Of a stretch of DNA of 39,472 bases, positions 9,000 through 17,800 are shown in pieces. The translations under genes and the position numbers were made by a program. Source of the stretch: an uncultured Porphyromonas sp. (GTDB lineage Bacteria > Bacteroidota > Bacteroidia > Bacteroidales > Porphyromonadaceae); contig UQDF01000015.1 of the NCBI GenBank assembly GCA_900539765.1, forward strand, positions 1 through 39,472, written 5' to 3'. The first letter of the stretch is position 1; every line of letters starts with the position of its first letter. Under the pieces are notes generated by a model. It was not told the origin of the DNA and searched no databases. It saw only the letters and a program-made list of their open reading frames with translations.

Positions 9000-9015
9000 G
9001 GTGGAAGCTTCCACC
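9000..9015. repeat. Perfect 16-bp palindrome
   Basis: GGTGGAAGCTTCCACC is a perfect dyad that directly abuts the GTAG head of the REPIN at 9016. It may be an operator, or it may be part of the mobile repeat. Confidence 0.6.
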
Positions 9016-9095
9016 GTAGGGGCGGATCTGTGTGTCCGCCCGTCCTCACCTGAGTGCAGTCTATTCTGCGGGCGGACACGTAGGTCCGCCCCTAC
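9016..9095. repeat. REPIN: two REPs in inverted orientation
   Basis: A forward copy starts GTAGGGGCGGAT at 9016. A reverse copy occupies 9070-9095 and reads GTAGGGGCGGAC on the minus strand. The two halves are about 28 bp apart and can form a long hairpin, the REPIN architecture. The core differs slightly (GGCGGA in place of GACGCA) from the other copies, indicating a subfamily shared with the 1499-1525 element. Confidence 0.8.
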
Positions 9096-9148
9096 ACAAG
9101 CTACGTCAGCACGACAATTCCATTCATCAAACGCTGTAACCTCGATCT

Positions 9149-9242
9149 GTAGGGACGCACGATCTGTGCGTCCGTCCCCCGTCAAAGCAAGACGTCGTCA
9201 AGATCGTTCGACAACGGACGCCCCCGCCCGCCTAGACACGGA
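9149..9242. repeat. REPIN-like element, partly degenerate
   Basis: The forward half at 9149-9184 starts GTAGGGACGCAC and matches the 8846 copy apart from one extra C. A degenerate reverse half follows, with ACAACGGACGCC at 9211-9222, a motif also found in the reverse halves near 33407 and 34187. Confidence 0.7.
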
Positions 9243-9345
9243 GCTATTGGGGATATTTCCAGACAGGGTGATTAATAGTCAGTCCTATTCGGTAAGCGTT
9301 TCGGTCGTTTCAGTCATCGCAATGTGCGTTTCGGTGGGTGAAGGG
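9243..9345. other. Spacer before the 9459 gene promoter
   Basis: No gene is visible. GCGTTTCGGT occurs twice, about 30 bp apart, before the promoter at 9346-9376. It could be a regulator site or chance. Confidence 0.35.
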
Positions 9346-9376
9346 TTGTGGTGTCATATTGTGCTCTCTACCTTTG
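9346..9376 (+). promoter_or_regulatory. Promoter for the 9459 outer-membrane protein gene
   Basis: TTG at 9346-9348 and TACCTTTG at 9369-9376 are separated by 20 bp, an excellent Bacteroidales promoter match. The leader to the ATG at 9459 is about 75 bases. Confidence 0.7.
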
Positions 9377-9458
9377 CACCAGAGTTGTTGATCTATTGCG
9401 ATCGGATAGGTCATACGACTCGAAATAGATAAGTCTAACGAAACAAATAGAAGAAAGT

Positions 9459-10166
9459 ATGAAACGCAACATCATCGCTATTGTAGCAACCGCCCTGATG
9501 GGTATGACAGCCTTCTCAGCTGTCGCACAGACTAATGTATCACTTGACTATGGTGTCAAGGCTGGTCTGAATCTCTCTAGTATGATCCTGAGTGATGACT
9601 TCAACGTCCTCGAGACGGAGGTTAAGCCTGGAGCTGACTTCGGAGGGTTTATGAGAATCAATCTGCACGAGAACTTTGCTATCCAGCCTGAGCTAGAGTT
9701 CTACTACCGTGGCACGGGTCTCAAGGCTGAGGCAGGTCCTGTCTCACTAGAGAATAAGATCAACCAGTGGGGTATGCAGATCCCTGTCTACGCACTGGGT
9801 AAGGTAGAGCTAGGCAAGGGTCAGTTTTACGGAGGTGTAGGCCCTTACTTTGGAGTAGGCTTCTCTGCTAAGACAGATGATATCGAGTTCGGTATATTTA
9901 AGAAGGATCCGATAGACCTCTATGAGGAGTACAACGACAAGTCTGCTCTCCAGAGATGGGACGTAGGTATCGCTTGCCAGCTAGGCTATGAGTTTGCCAA
10001 TGGTATCCAGATCAACGCTGGCTACAAGTATGGCTTCATCAACCAGGTGGACGATCTCAAGTCGACAGTCAACGATGTCGCCTCTCGCTTTGGCACCTCT
10101 CTCAAGGATGACTCCTACAAGGCTAATGCCAGTGTCTTTACTATAGGCATGGGGTATCGCTTCTAG
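9459..10166 (+). CDS. Outer-membrane beta-barrel protein (porin-like)
   Basis: A 235-residue protein with a typical signal peptide (hydrophobic core, cut after AVA at about residue 23). It then shows the pattern of the outer-membrane beta-barrel family common in Bacteroidota: DYGVKAGLNLSSM near the N-terminus, NFAIQPELEFYYRGTGLK, FYGGVGPYFGVGF, LGYEFANGIQINAGYKYGF, and a terminal strand ending GMGYRF. The length fits an eight- to ten-strand barrel. It has a strong promoter and its own terminator, so it is an independently regulated and perhaps abundant surface protein. Function is not known; immunogenic and adhesive roles are typical for the family but are not shown here. Confidence 0.85.
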   Translation: MKRNIIAIVATALMGMTAFSAVAQTNVSLDYGVKAGLNLSSMILSDDFNVLETEVKPGADFGGFMRINLHENFAIQPELEFYYRGTGLKAEAGPVSLENKINQWGMQIPVYALGKVELGKGQFYGGVGPYFGVGFSAKTDDIEFGIFKKDPIDLYEEYNDKSALQRWDVGIACQLGYEFANGIQINAGYKYGFINQVDDLKSTVNDVASRFGTSLKDDSYKANASVFTIGMGYRF

Positions 10167-10185
10167 TGTCAAGTAAGAAATAAGG

Positions 10186-10235
10186 ACCCTATCTCCTTCG
10201 CCCTAAAGGGAGAGGGACATAGGGTTTGCTTTTTC
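10186..10235 (+). terminator. Rho-independent terminator after the 9459 gene
   Basis: A long imperfect hairpin with arms ACCCTAT (10186-10192) and ATAGGGT (10219-10225) is followed closely by TTTGCTTTTTC. It lies 20 bp after the stop codon. Confidence 0.8.
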
Positions 10236-10277
10236 TTACTACCTTAGCGTAAGTATACTGATAGTGGCAGAGTCACT

Positions 10278-10316
10278 ACATAGAGCAGACATAGAGTAGA
10301 CATAGAGTAGACAGAG
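10278..10316 (+). repeat. 11-bp tandem repeats upstream of the sensor kinase
   Basis: Three 11-bp units (ACATAGAGCAG, then ACATAGAGTAG twice, 10278-10310) plus a partial fourth end four bases before the kinase ATG. An 11-bp period equals about one helical turn, and alternate units are 22 bp apart, similar to the spacing of LytTR-type binding half-sites. An autoregulatory site is possible but not shown. Confidence 0.6.
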
Positions 10317-10320
10317 ATCT

Positions 10321-11448
10321 ATGACGAGACGTATCATAACGGGTCGTCTGAGACGGCGACAAGGCAAGAACTTCATATTGCTCAGCAATGAGCGCAAGAG
10401 CGTGCTACTGGCTACGCTGATCATCAGCTTCTTGCTGGCGTTTGTGATGCTGTCGTCATCGATCTACTACTACAGCTTGCTGGATACGGACCGAAAGATT
10501 GACCTAGGAGCGATCCTATCGCTCAATTCGATTGCCTCGCTGCTGGTCAATATGGTCTTCTTCTATCTATTGCTCAGCATACAGTCCTGGGCGATCAATA
10601 GATACGAGATACGTCAGTATCAGCTCTGGCTGATCTTGCTGGGACTGCTCGTGGCGGTGGTCCTGATATCGCCTTACTTGTCGCAACTACAGCGCTGGTG
10701 GTTTAGAGATCTCTTTAGCTATCATGCGTATGCTGCGATGCAGTATGTCAAGGACTTGGTGATCCTCGTGGTGACCTTCCTCTTTACTATGACCATCTAC
10801 TTGATGAAGCAAAATCACCTAGCGGTGGTCGGTATGCAGGAGCTGGACTTTGAGAATCTGCAAAACAGGTATACAGCGCTTAAGAACCAGACGGATCCAC
10901 ACTTCCTCTTTAACTGTCTCAACACGCTCAACGGGCTGATAGGTCGCGACGATGAGCGCGCTAGAGCTTATGTGCAGGAGCTGGCGACAGTCTTCCGGCA
11001 CACGATGCGAGACAAGGCCGTGGTGCGTCTGTCGGAGGAGCTAGAGTTTGTCCAGTCTTATCTCTACTTGATGTGTATCCGCTACTTCGACGGCCTGCGT
11101 GTGGAGTGGGATGTGGACAAGCAGTATCTAGACTACTATATCATACCATCGGGACTACAGATCCTAGTAGAGAATGCGATCAAGCACAATATAGCTAGTG
11201 CCAAGGTGCCACTCACGATCCATATTCGCACGATAGATAATCAGATCGTGGTGGACAATAAGATCCAGCTACGAGAGGACAGTAAGTCGGGTAGCACGGG
11301 CGTCGGTCTGGACAATCTGATGGAGCAGTATCGCTTGCTCTTTGGCAAGGATATAGATATCGTCTCTAAGGATGGACACTTTACCGTCTCACTGCCTCTG
11401 ATCCGAAGCTTAGAAGAAGTCGAACCCAAAGCCAAACCACTGATATGA
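10321..11448 (+). CDS. LytS/YehU-type sensor histidine kinase
   Basis: A 375-residue inner-membrane kinase of the LytS/YehU (His_kinase) family. Four hydrophobic helices occupy about residues 24-160. The phospho-acceptor is His194 in DPHFLFNCLN, and the N-box is at 281-290 (ILVENAIKHN). The C-terminal ATP-binding region has a glycine-rich TGVGLDNL motif. There is no separate extracytoplasmic sensor domain, so the signal is probably sensed in or near the membrane. Its stop overlaps the start of the LytTR regulator by four bases (ATGA), so they are translationally coupled and act as a pair. The efflux genes that follow are the most likely target. The stimulus is unknown. Confidence 0.92.
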   Translation: MTRRIITGRLRRRQGKNFILLSNERKSVLLATLIISFLLAFVMLSSSIYYYSLLDTDRKIDLGAILSLNSIASLLVNMVFFYLLLSIQSWAINRYEIRQYQLWLILLGLLVAVVLISPYLSQLQRWWFRDLFSYHAYAAMQYVKDLVILVVTFLFTMTIYLMKQNHLAVVGMQELDFENLQNRYTALKNQTDPHFLFNCLNTLNGLIGRDDERARAYVQELATVFRHTMRDKAVVRLSEELEFVQSYLYLMCIRYFDGLRVEWDVDKQYLDYYIIPSGLQILVENAIKHNIASAKVPLTIHIRTIDNQIVVDNKIQLREDSKSGSTGVGLDNLMEQYRLLFGKDIDIVSKDGHFTVSLPLIRSLEEVEPKAKPLI

Positions 11449-12233
11449 GAGTAATAATCGTAGAGGATGAGTACTTTACAGCCACTGGGCTGCAAGCACT
11501 CCTCACTGAGATAGACCCTGACATAGAGGTGCTGACCATACTGCAGAGTGTATCTGAGTGTGTCGAGTGGTTCGGTAGTCATCCAGAGCCTGATCTGGCT
11601 TTTATGGACATACACCTGGCAGATGGTCCCGTCTTCTCACTCTTTGAGCGGATCGAGGTCACCTGTCCGATCATCTTCACGACAGCTTATGAGGAGTATG
11701 CGCTGAAGGCGTTTGAGGTCAACAGCATTGACTACCTCCTCAAGCCGATCAAGGAGACAGATCTCCAGCGAGCGCTAGACAAGGTGAAGCGGTTTAGTCA
11801 TGCGGAGCAAAAGGTTGACAACCAAGCTCTGATGGCTAAGATGATGCAGGCACTCAATGAGTCGCAGATGAGCTACAAGAGCCACTTCCTGATCCCGTGG
11901 AGAGACAAGCTGATCCCTATATCGGTGGACAAGATCGCCTATATACGCGCAGATAGTAAAGCTTCGGTCGTGGTGACGATGGATAAGAAGGAGCACTTTG
12001 TCGACCTCTCACTAGAGAAGATGGCGCAGGAGCTCAATCCGAGGCGTTTCTTTCGAGCCAATAGACAGTACATCGTGGCACATAGTGCGATACAGAGTAT
12101 GTCGACCTGGTTCGGGGGCAAGCTGACGGTAACCCTTGCCATAGAGACCCCAGAGAAGATCGTAGTAAGCAAAGCGAAAAACAAAGAGTTTAAGGAGTGG
12201 TATCAGGGAGCTTACGATCCCGACACCAAGTGA
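11445..12233 (+). CDS. LytTR-family response regulator
   Basis: A 262-residue regulator with an N-terminal receiver domain (about 1-120) and a C-terminal LytTR DNA-binding domain (about 150-255). Visible receiver residues are the acidic pair in VEDE, phospho-acceptor Asp55 in FMDIHL, Thr in FTTAYEEYALKAF and Lys in YLLKPIKE. The LytTR part contains the typical IPISVDKIAYIRADSKASVV and FFRANRQYIV stretches. Such regulators bind direct repeats about two helical turns apart. It overlaps the kinase gene by four bases, and the TolC-like gene starts 28 bp downstream, which suggests that one transcript covers regulator and pump. Confidence 0.92.
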   Translation: MRVIIVEDEYFTATGLQALLTEIDPDIEVLTILQSVSECVEWFGSHPEPDLAFMDIHLADGPVFSLFERIEVTCPIIFTTAYEEYALKAFEVNSIDYLLKPIKETDLQRALDKVKRFSHAEQKVDNQALMAKMMQALNESQMSYKSHFLIPWRDKLIPISVDKIAYIRADSKASVVVTMDKKEHFVDLSLEKMAQELNPRRFFRANRQYIVAHSAIQSMSTWFGGKLTVTLAIETPEKIVVSKAKNKEFKEWYQGAYDPDTK

Positions 12234-12261
12234 TGTCGTAACGAATAGACATTAGCAAATC

Positions 12262-13704
12262 ATGAGAAACAGATATAATAGGAGGGGCATTCTTCTCTTA
12301 GGCACGGCTCTTGTCTTCACGATAGGGTGGAGTGCCGAGGCGTATGCCCAAGAGCAAGAGCTAGCGCAAGCACCGATGTCGCAAGCGCAAGCGCCGATGT
12401 CATTAGAGCAGTGTAGAGATCTCGCTCTAGAGCACAACAAGCAGATACAGATGGCGCAGGCAGATGCCGTGGCCTCCGACTACTTAGTCCAGTCGGCCAA
12501 GACGAAGTATTTACCACGCGTCGACTTCGCTGGGGCTTGGATCAATCCAGGAGATAGAGCTATTCGCCCCTTTGCGATCGACTTCAACATCCCAGGCGTG
12601 ACACCGCCAGGACTATCCATCCCGCTAGACTTCATCAGCGTAGCTCCTAAGGAGATCTATACGGGTGGCTTCACCTTACGTCAGCCGATATTTATGGGCG
12701 GTAAGATCGTCGAGGCTAATAAGATGGCGCGCTATACCTCCGACCTAGCACATGAGAAGGTCAAGATGAAGGAGGCCGACGTCCTAGCCACTGTCGATGA
12801 GGCATACTGGCGCGTCATCTCGGTACAGGAGAAAGTGAATCTAGCTCAGACCTACAAGTCGCTCCTAGATCACCTCGTGCAGGACTTGGAGAATGTCTAC
12901 GCCGAGGGCATGACGACTAGAAACGAAGTCCTAAAGGTGCAGGTCAAGCAAAACGAAGCGGAGCTCACACTCGTCAAGGCGCAAAACGGCCTTCAGCTCT
13001 CCAAGATGCTACTGGGGCAGATCATTGGCCTAGAGGCTGAGCAGATAGAGCTAGATAGTACGATCATTAGCGAGGAGCAGCTGAGCAGCCGCTTCTTAGC
13101 ACTCGAGAGCAGCAATGCTGAGCGCGCTGAGGTCGTCATGCTGCGCAACAAGCTCGCACTCACGGAGTCGGCCAGGCGGATGGTCAAGTCACAGTTCCTC
13201 CCCAACGTCTTCCTTACCGCTGGGTACAACTGGATCGAGCCTAACATCTACAAGGGTAGCCAGAGCAATCTCGGTGGAGACTGGATGGTAGGCATCGGTG
13301 TACAGGTACCCCTCCTCACTTGGGGAGATCGGATACACCAAGTACACATGGCCGACCAGGAGGTAGCCAAGGCGGAGCTCGAGCTGCAAGATGCTCAGGA
13401 GATGATCACCCTGCAGGTACAGCAAAATAGATTTAAGCATGCCGAGGCGCTCAAGAAGATGGAGCTCACGAAGCTCTCTAAGGAGCAGGCTGAGGAGAAT
13501 CTACGCATTACCAAAAACAACCTCCTAGAGGGTATGAACAGTCTCCGAGACATCCTCGAGGCGCAGACTATGTGGGAGAAGGCCGCCTCCGAAGATATCG
13601 ACGCCCGTGTAGAGGCTGCCGTGACGCTCTCTGAGCTGGAGAAGACCACAGGTGCTCTCTATCAGTATGCGACCGAGCATACGAAGACCCGAGAGGAGAA
13701 ATAG
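12262..13704 (+). CDS. TolC-like outer-membrane efflux channel
   Basis: A 480-residue outer-membrane factor of the TolC family, with a signal peptide cut near AYA (about residue 29). Two long alpha-helical repeats with heptad-rich sequence (SAKTKYLPRV and VKSQFLPNVFL mark the equivalent points) form the periplasmic tunnel of the trimer. Typical features include LEQCRDLALEHNKQI near the N-terminus and NLRITKNNLLEGMNSLRDILEAQ near the C-terminus. A small in-frame duplication (QAPMSQAQAPMS) lies just after the signal peptide. It is the first of three pump components, followed 35 bp later by the adaptor. The pump exports small molecules, but its substrates cannot be told from sequence. Confidence 0.93.
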   Translation: MRNRYNRRGILLLGTALVFTIGWSAEAYAQEQELAQAPMSQAQAPMSLEQCRDLALEHNKQIQMAQADAVASDYLVQSAKTKYLPRVDFAGAWINPGDRAIRPFAIDFNIPGVTPPGLSIPLDFISVAPKEIYTGGFTLRQPIFMGGKIVEANKMARYTSDLAHEKVKMKEADVLATVDEAYWRVISVQEKVNLAQTYKSLLDHLVQDLENVYAEGMTTRNEVLKVQVKQNEAELTLVKAQNGLQLSKMLLGQIIGLEAEQIELDSTIISEEQLSSRFLALESSNAERAEVVMLRNKLALTESARRMVKSQFLPNVFLTAGYNWIEPNIYKGSQSNLGGDWMVGIGVQVPLLTWGDRIHQVHMADQEVAKAELELQDAQEMITLQVQQNRFKHAEALKKMELTKLSKEQAEENLRITKNNLLEGMNSLRDILEAQTMWEKAASEDIDARVEAAVTLSELEKTTGALYQYATEHTKTREEK

Positions 13705-13739
13705 ATAGAAGAGTAGAACTAGAAAAATCACATCACAAT

Positions 13740-14819
13740 ATGCATACTAAAGAACTTAAGAGCTACTTGCTCCCAACGATATTACTCCTGCTAACCTTAG
13801 GCACCACGACTGCCTGCAACAAGCAAGGAGATCAGGATCAGGAGTCCGAAACGGACAAAGTGGTCCCCGTAACCATCGCACAGGCTAAAGAGATGACCTT
13901 TACGCCTAGCATTCGCTTCTCAGGTACAGCCGAAGCCTCCAAGAGTGCCAATCTAGGCACAGCACTACCCGGCAAGGTAGAGCGCATACGCTACAGCAAG
14001 GGAAGCTTTGTCCCCAAGGGGGCAGTCATCGTAGAGATGTCGGACGAGATGCTCTTACAAGCACAGGTCGAAAACGAAGCGATCAAGCGCGACTTCGACC
14101 GTGTCACACGTCTGAGAGCCAAGGAGAGCATCAGCCAGATGGACTACGATCATGTCAAGGCTAAGTACGACGCCTCTGTCGCTAAAGTCTCGATGCTCAA
14201 GAAGAATACCTCCATCACGGCACCCTTTAGCGGAGTCATCACGGAGATTATGATCAACGAGGGCGAGACCTACGCTTTCACCCCCAGCCTCAGCAGTGAT
14301 CTCAAGCTCGAGAGCGGGATCATCGAGCTGCGTCAGATCAACCCGCTCAAAGCGACCATCGAGGTCAATGAGAAGGATCTGAGCTATATCGATAAGGGGC
14401 AGCAAGCCACGATCATCTTCGATGCTTATCCCGATGAGCCCGCTACGGGCAAGATCTCTTACATCTCTCCCGTCCTCTCATCGATGACACGTACCGCATC
14501 TGTGGAGGTCAATATCCCCAACAGCAACAACCGGCTCAAGCCGGGCATGTACTGCAATGTCTCTATTGCACTGCCCGACCGTGAGGGACTATTCGTACCC
14601 CTCAATGCGATCTATCGTCTAGCAGGTACAGCTGAGGAGTTTGTCTTCAAGCTCAACGAAGATGGCACGACCGTGAGCCGCATCGCCGTAAAGCGTGGCG
14701 AGATCAAGGACGGCTGGGTCTACATAGACAGCAATGAGATCAAGAACGGTGACACCATCATAGTAGATGGCAAGAACAAGCTCAGCGATGGCTCTAAGGT
14801 GAACGTTGTGAAGAAGTAA
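13740..14819 (+). CDS. RND efflux periplasmic adaptor (membrane fusion) lipoprotein
   Basis: A 359-residue adaptor with a lipoprotein signal (lipobox TTAC, Cys26), so it is anchored to a membrane by lipid. Order: lipoyl/barrel-sandwich half (GTAEASKSANLGTALPGKVERI), a short alpha-hairpin (about 100-150), the second lipoyl half (ITAPFSGVITEIMINEGETY), a beta-barrel domain (PLKATIEVNEKDL) and a membrane-proximal domain (LFVPLNAIY onward). It links the inner-membrane permease to the TolC-like channel. The permease gene starts four bases after its stop, so the two are tightly coupled. Confidence 0.93.
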   Translation: MHTKELKSYLLPTILLLLTLGTTTACNKQGDQDQESETDKVVPVTIAQAKEMTFTPSIRFSGTAEASKSANLGTALPGKVERIRYSKGSFVPKGAVIVEMSDEMLLQAQVENEAIKRDFDRVTRLRAKESISQMDYDHVKAKYDASVAKVSMLKKNTSITAPFSGVITEIMINEGETYAFTPSLSSDLKLESGIIELRQINPLKATIEVNEKDLSYIDKGQQATIIFDAYPDEPATGKISYISPVLSSMTRTASVEVNIPNSNNRLKPGMYCNVSIALPDREGLFVPLNAIYRLAGTAEEFVFKLNEDGTTVSRIAVKRGEIKDGWVYIDSNEIKNGDTIIVDGKNKLSDGSKVNVVKK

Positions 14820-14823
14820 GCCT

Positions 14824-17800
14824 ATGAAACTTCCTGAATTTGGTGTAAAACGACCCATTGCGGCGGCGATGATCTTCGTCGCCATACTGGTGATCGGTGT
14901 CTTCTCGCTGACGAAGCTACCGCTAGACCTGATGCCGAATATGGAGTTCCCCTCCCTGACGGTCATTACGGTCTACCCAGGAGCCTCAGCGATAGAGGTC
15001 GAGGAGCAAGTCTCCAAGCCTCTGGAGGCGGTGCTCTCCTCGGCGGAGAACCTCGTCGAGATCAAGTCTATCTCTAAGGAGAACGTATCCTTCATACAGC
15101 TTCGCTACGAGTGGGAGGAGGATATTACGGCTGCGGCAAACAATGCTCGAGACCTCCTCGAGCTGGTCAAGTCCCGTATGCCGTCGCAAGCCTACACGCC
15201 GATCATCTATAAGATTAACGCCTCCATGATGCCTATCCTCGGCTACGCAGTCAATGCAGACGAGAACTACAATGGCCTAGAGGATATCGTCGAGGATCAG
15301 ATCGCCTCAGCGCTGAGGAAGGTCGATGGCGTCGGTACGGTCATCTATCTAGGACAGCCGGAGCGTGAGATACGAGTCGAGATAGACCCCACGAGGATGC
15401 AGGCCTATGGCATGTCTGTGGCGCAGCTGTCGATGATGCTCAAGGCAAACAACGTCAACGTCCCCTCGGGCTTTGTCACCGAGGGTGCTTACGACTTCTC
15501 TGTGCGTATGCCGGGCAAGTACGAGAGTGTCGAGGAGCTGGAGAATACGGTCATCAAGGCGGTCAATGGTAAGGTGGTACGTATCAAAGATGTCGCTACC
15601 GTACGAGATACCTTTAAGGAGACCGATGCCTCTGCCTCTAACCATATAGGCAAGGGTATTGCCCTGCTCGTACAGAAGCAGTCTGGAGCCAATACGGTCG
15701 ATGTGGTCGATGCAGTACGTGCTGAGATCACTGAGATACAGAAGGATCTACCCTCAGATGTACAGATCTTTGAGGTGATAGGATCGGATGAGCTGGTTAC
15801 TTCGTCGATCAACAACCTGAGCTCATCGATCTGGTATGCTCTGCTCTTCGTGACCCTAGTGGTCTTGCTCTTCCTACGAGAGTGGAAGTCCAGTCTCATC
15901 GTCTTCCTGACGATGCCCGTGTCGCTGATCTCGGCCTTTATCGTTATGGGGCTGCTAGGCTACACGATCAATATCTTCTCACTCGTGGCACTCGTGATCG
16001 CGATCGGTATGGTGGTGGACAACGCCATCGTCGTACTCGAAAACATCACACAGCACATCGAGCGAGGCGCCATGCCAAAGCAAGCTGCTATGTTTGGAGC
16101 CTCGGAGATGGGACTAGCCATTGCAGCCTCGACGCTGACCACGATTGTGGTGTTCCTCCCGCTCGTCTTCATGGGTGGTATCGTCGGTGTGATGTTTAAG
16201 CAGCTAGCCGTCCTGACGGTGACCTGTATGATCACCTCCCTCTTTACCGCACTGGCACTGACGCCGATGCTCTCGAGCGTCTTGCTCAAGCCCGCACCTC
16301 GCAATGGCGAAAGCAAGAAGCACGGCAAGCTCTACAACTGGAGCGAGCGTATGTTCCAAAGCATCGAGCGTGTCTACCGCAACTTCCTCGGGTGGGCAGT
16401 CTTTCACAAAGGCATCACCCTCGTGTCAGCGCTCGTGATCTTTGCCATAGTACTTCTCTTAGGTAAGGCGGTCGGTACGGACTATATCCCCGACATTGAT
16501 GCGGGCTCTATCTCCGTCCAGTTTGAGACTGAGCAGGGTACCTCCCATGCACTCACAGAGCAGGTAGGTAATCAGATCGTAGAGCTACTGCAGGAGCAAG
16601 TCCCTGAGATCACGGAGGGCGGTATAGCCAGCATCTCGGGACAGACGGAAGATGGTGCTCTCACGGCCGTCGGCTTTAAGGAGGGTAAGAATATCGGAAC
16701 GATCTTCTGCCACCTCAAGCCCGTCGATGAGCGTAAGCGTAGCAGTCAGCAGATAGCTGACGATATACGTCCGCTGATTGAGGCGATCCCTGAGATTGAG
16801 AAGGTGACCGTATCTGGTGGTAGTGCTATGGCGACAGCGCTGACCGGTAATAGAGCACCGATAGAGTTTGTCGTCTATGGCAAGAACCTAGACGAGATGA
16901 ATGAGATCGCCTTTGAGATCGAGCGCAAGGCGAAGGAGCATCCTGAGTTTACCAATGTCGAGGCGCTTGTCTCGACAGGCAATCGTGAGGTACACATCCT
17001 CGTGGACAAGGACAAAGCCTCGCAGATGGCTCTCAATCCTGGCATGATCGGCTTGCAGGTACGTGAGAACCTCTATGGAGCTAAGGCGGGTGCCTATACC
17101 GAGGATGGTACCGACTACGATATACGCATACAGTATGCACCAGACTATCGTAACTCGATCAGCAAGCTGCGCGAGATGCAGGTGACCAACCTCCTGGGAC
17201 AGCAGGTGCCACTCATTGCCGTGGCTGATATTCAGGAGAAGGAGGGTCCCGTACAGATCGAGCGACTCACACAGCAGCGCTATGTCAAGGTCACAAGCAA
17301 CCTCAACGGTGTCTCGCTCGGTGATGGAGCTAAGATTGCGGAGCAAATCATCGATGACCTCGAGACACCACAAGGAGTCACCGTCTCACTAGGTGGTCAG
17401 GTGGAGGATCAGGGGGATACCTTCTCCTCGCTCACACTCATCTTTATCATCGGTCTGCTCCTAGTCTTTATGGTGATGGCTGCTCAGTTTGAGTCACTGC
17501 TCGATCCCTTTATCATCCTCTTTGCGATACCCTTCACCCTCGTAGGCGTTATCTTAGCCTTCCTCATTACTGGTACCACGCTCAGTGTCGTGACCTTCAT
17601 CGGGCTCATCATGCTAGTCGGTATCGTGGTGAACAATGGTATCGTCCTCGTGGACTACAGCAATATGCTCGTACGTCGTGGCTATACGATACGAGATGCG
17701 GTGATGGAGTCCGGCCGCTCACGCTTGCGCCCTGTCTTGATGACCTCTATGACCACCATACTCGGTATGCTACCCATGGCACTCAGTAGAGGTATGGGCC

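Noticed and set aside
8818..9242. CRISPR array
   Set aside because: Repeats are palindromic, unevenly spaced, in both orientations and of mixed length, and no cas genes are near. The GTAG head and nearby RAYT explain them better.
8681..9432. Several overlapping short frames in the REP cluster
   Set aside because: Their translations consist of repeat sequence (for example VRPSP and CRDARS), and they exist on both strands because the palindromes lack stops.
10225..10248. TTTG and TACCTTAG as a promoter for the kinase operon
   Set aside because: The spacer is only 11 bp, and the TTTG belongs to the upstream terminator tail, so I cannot support it.
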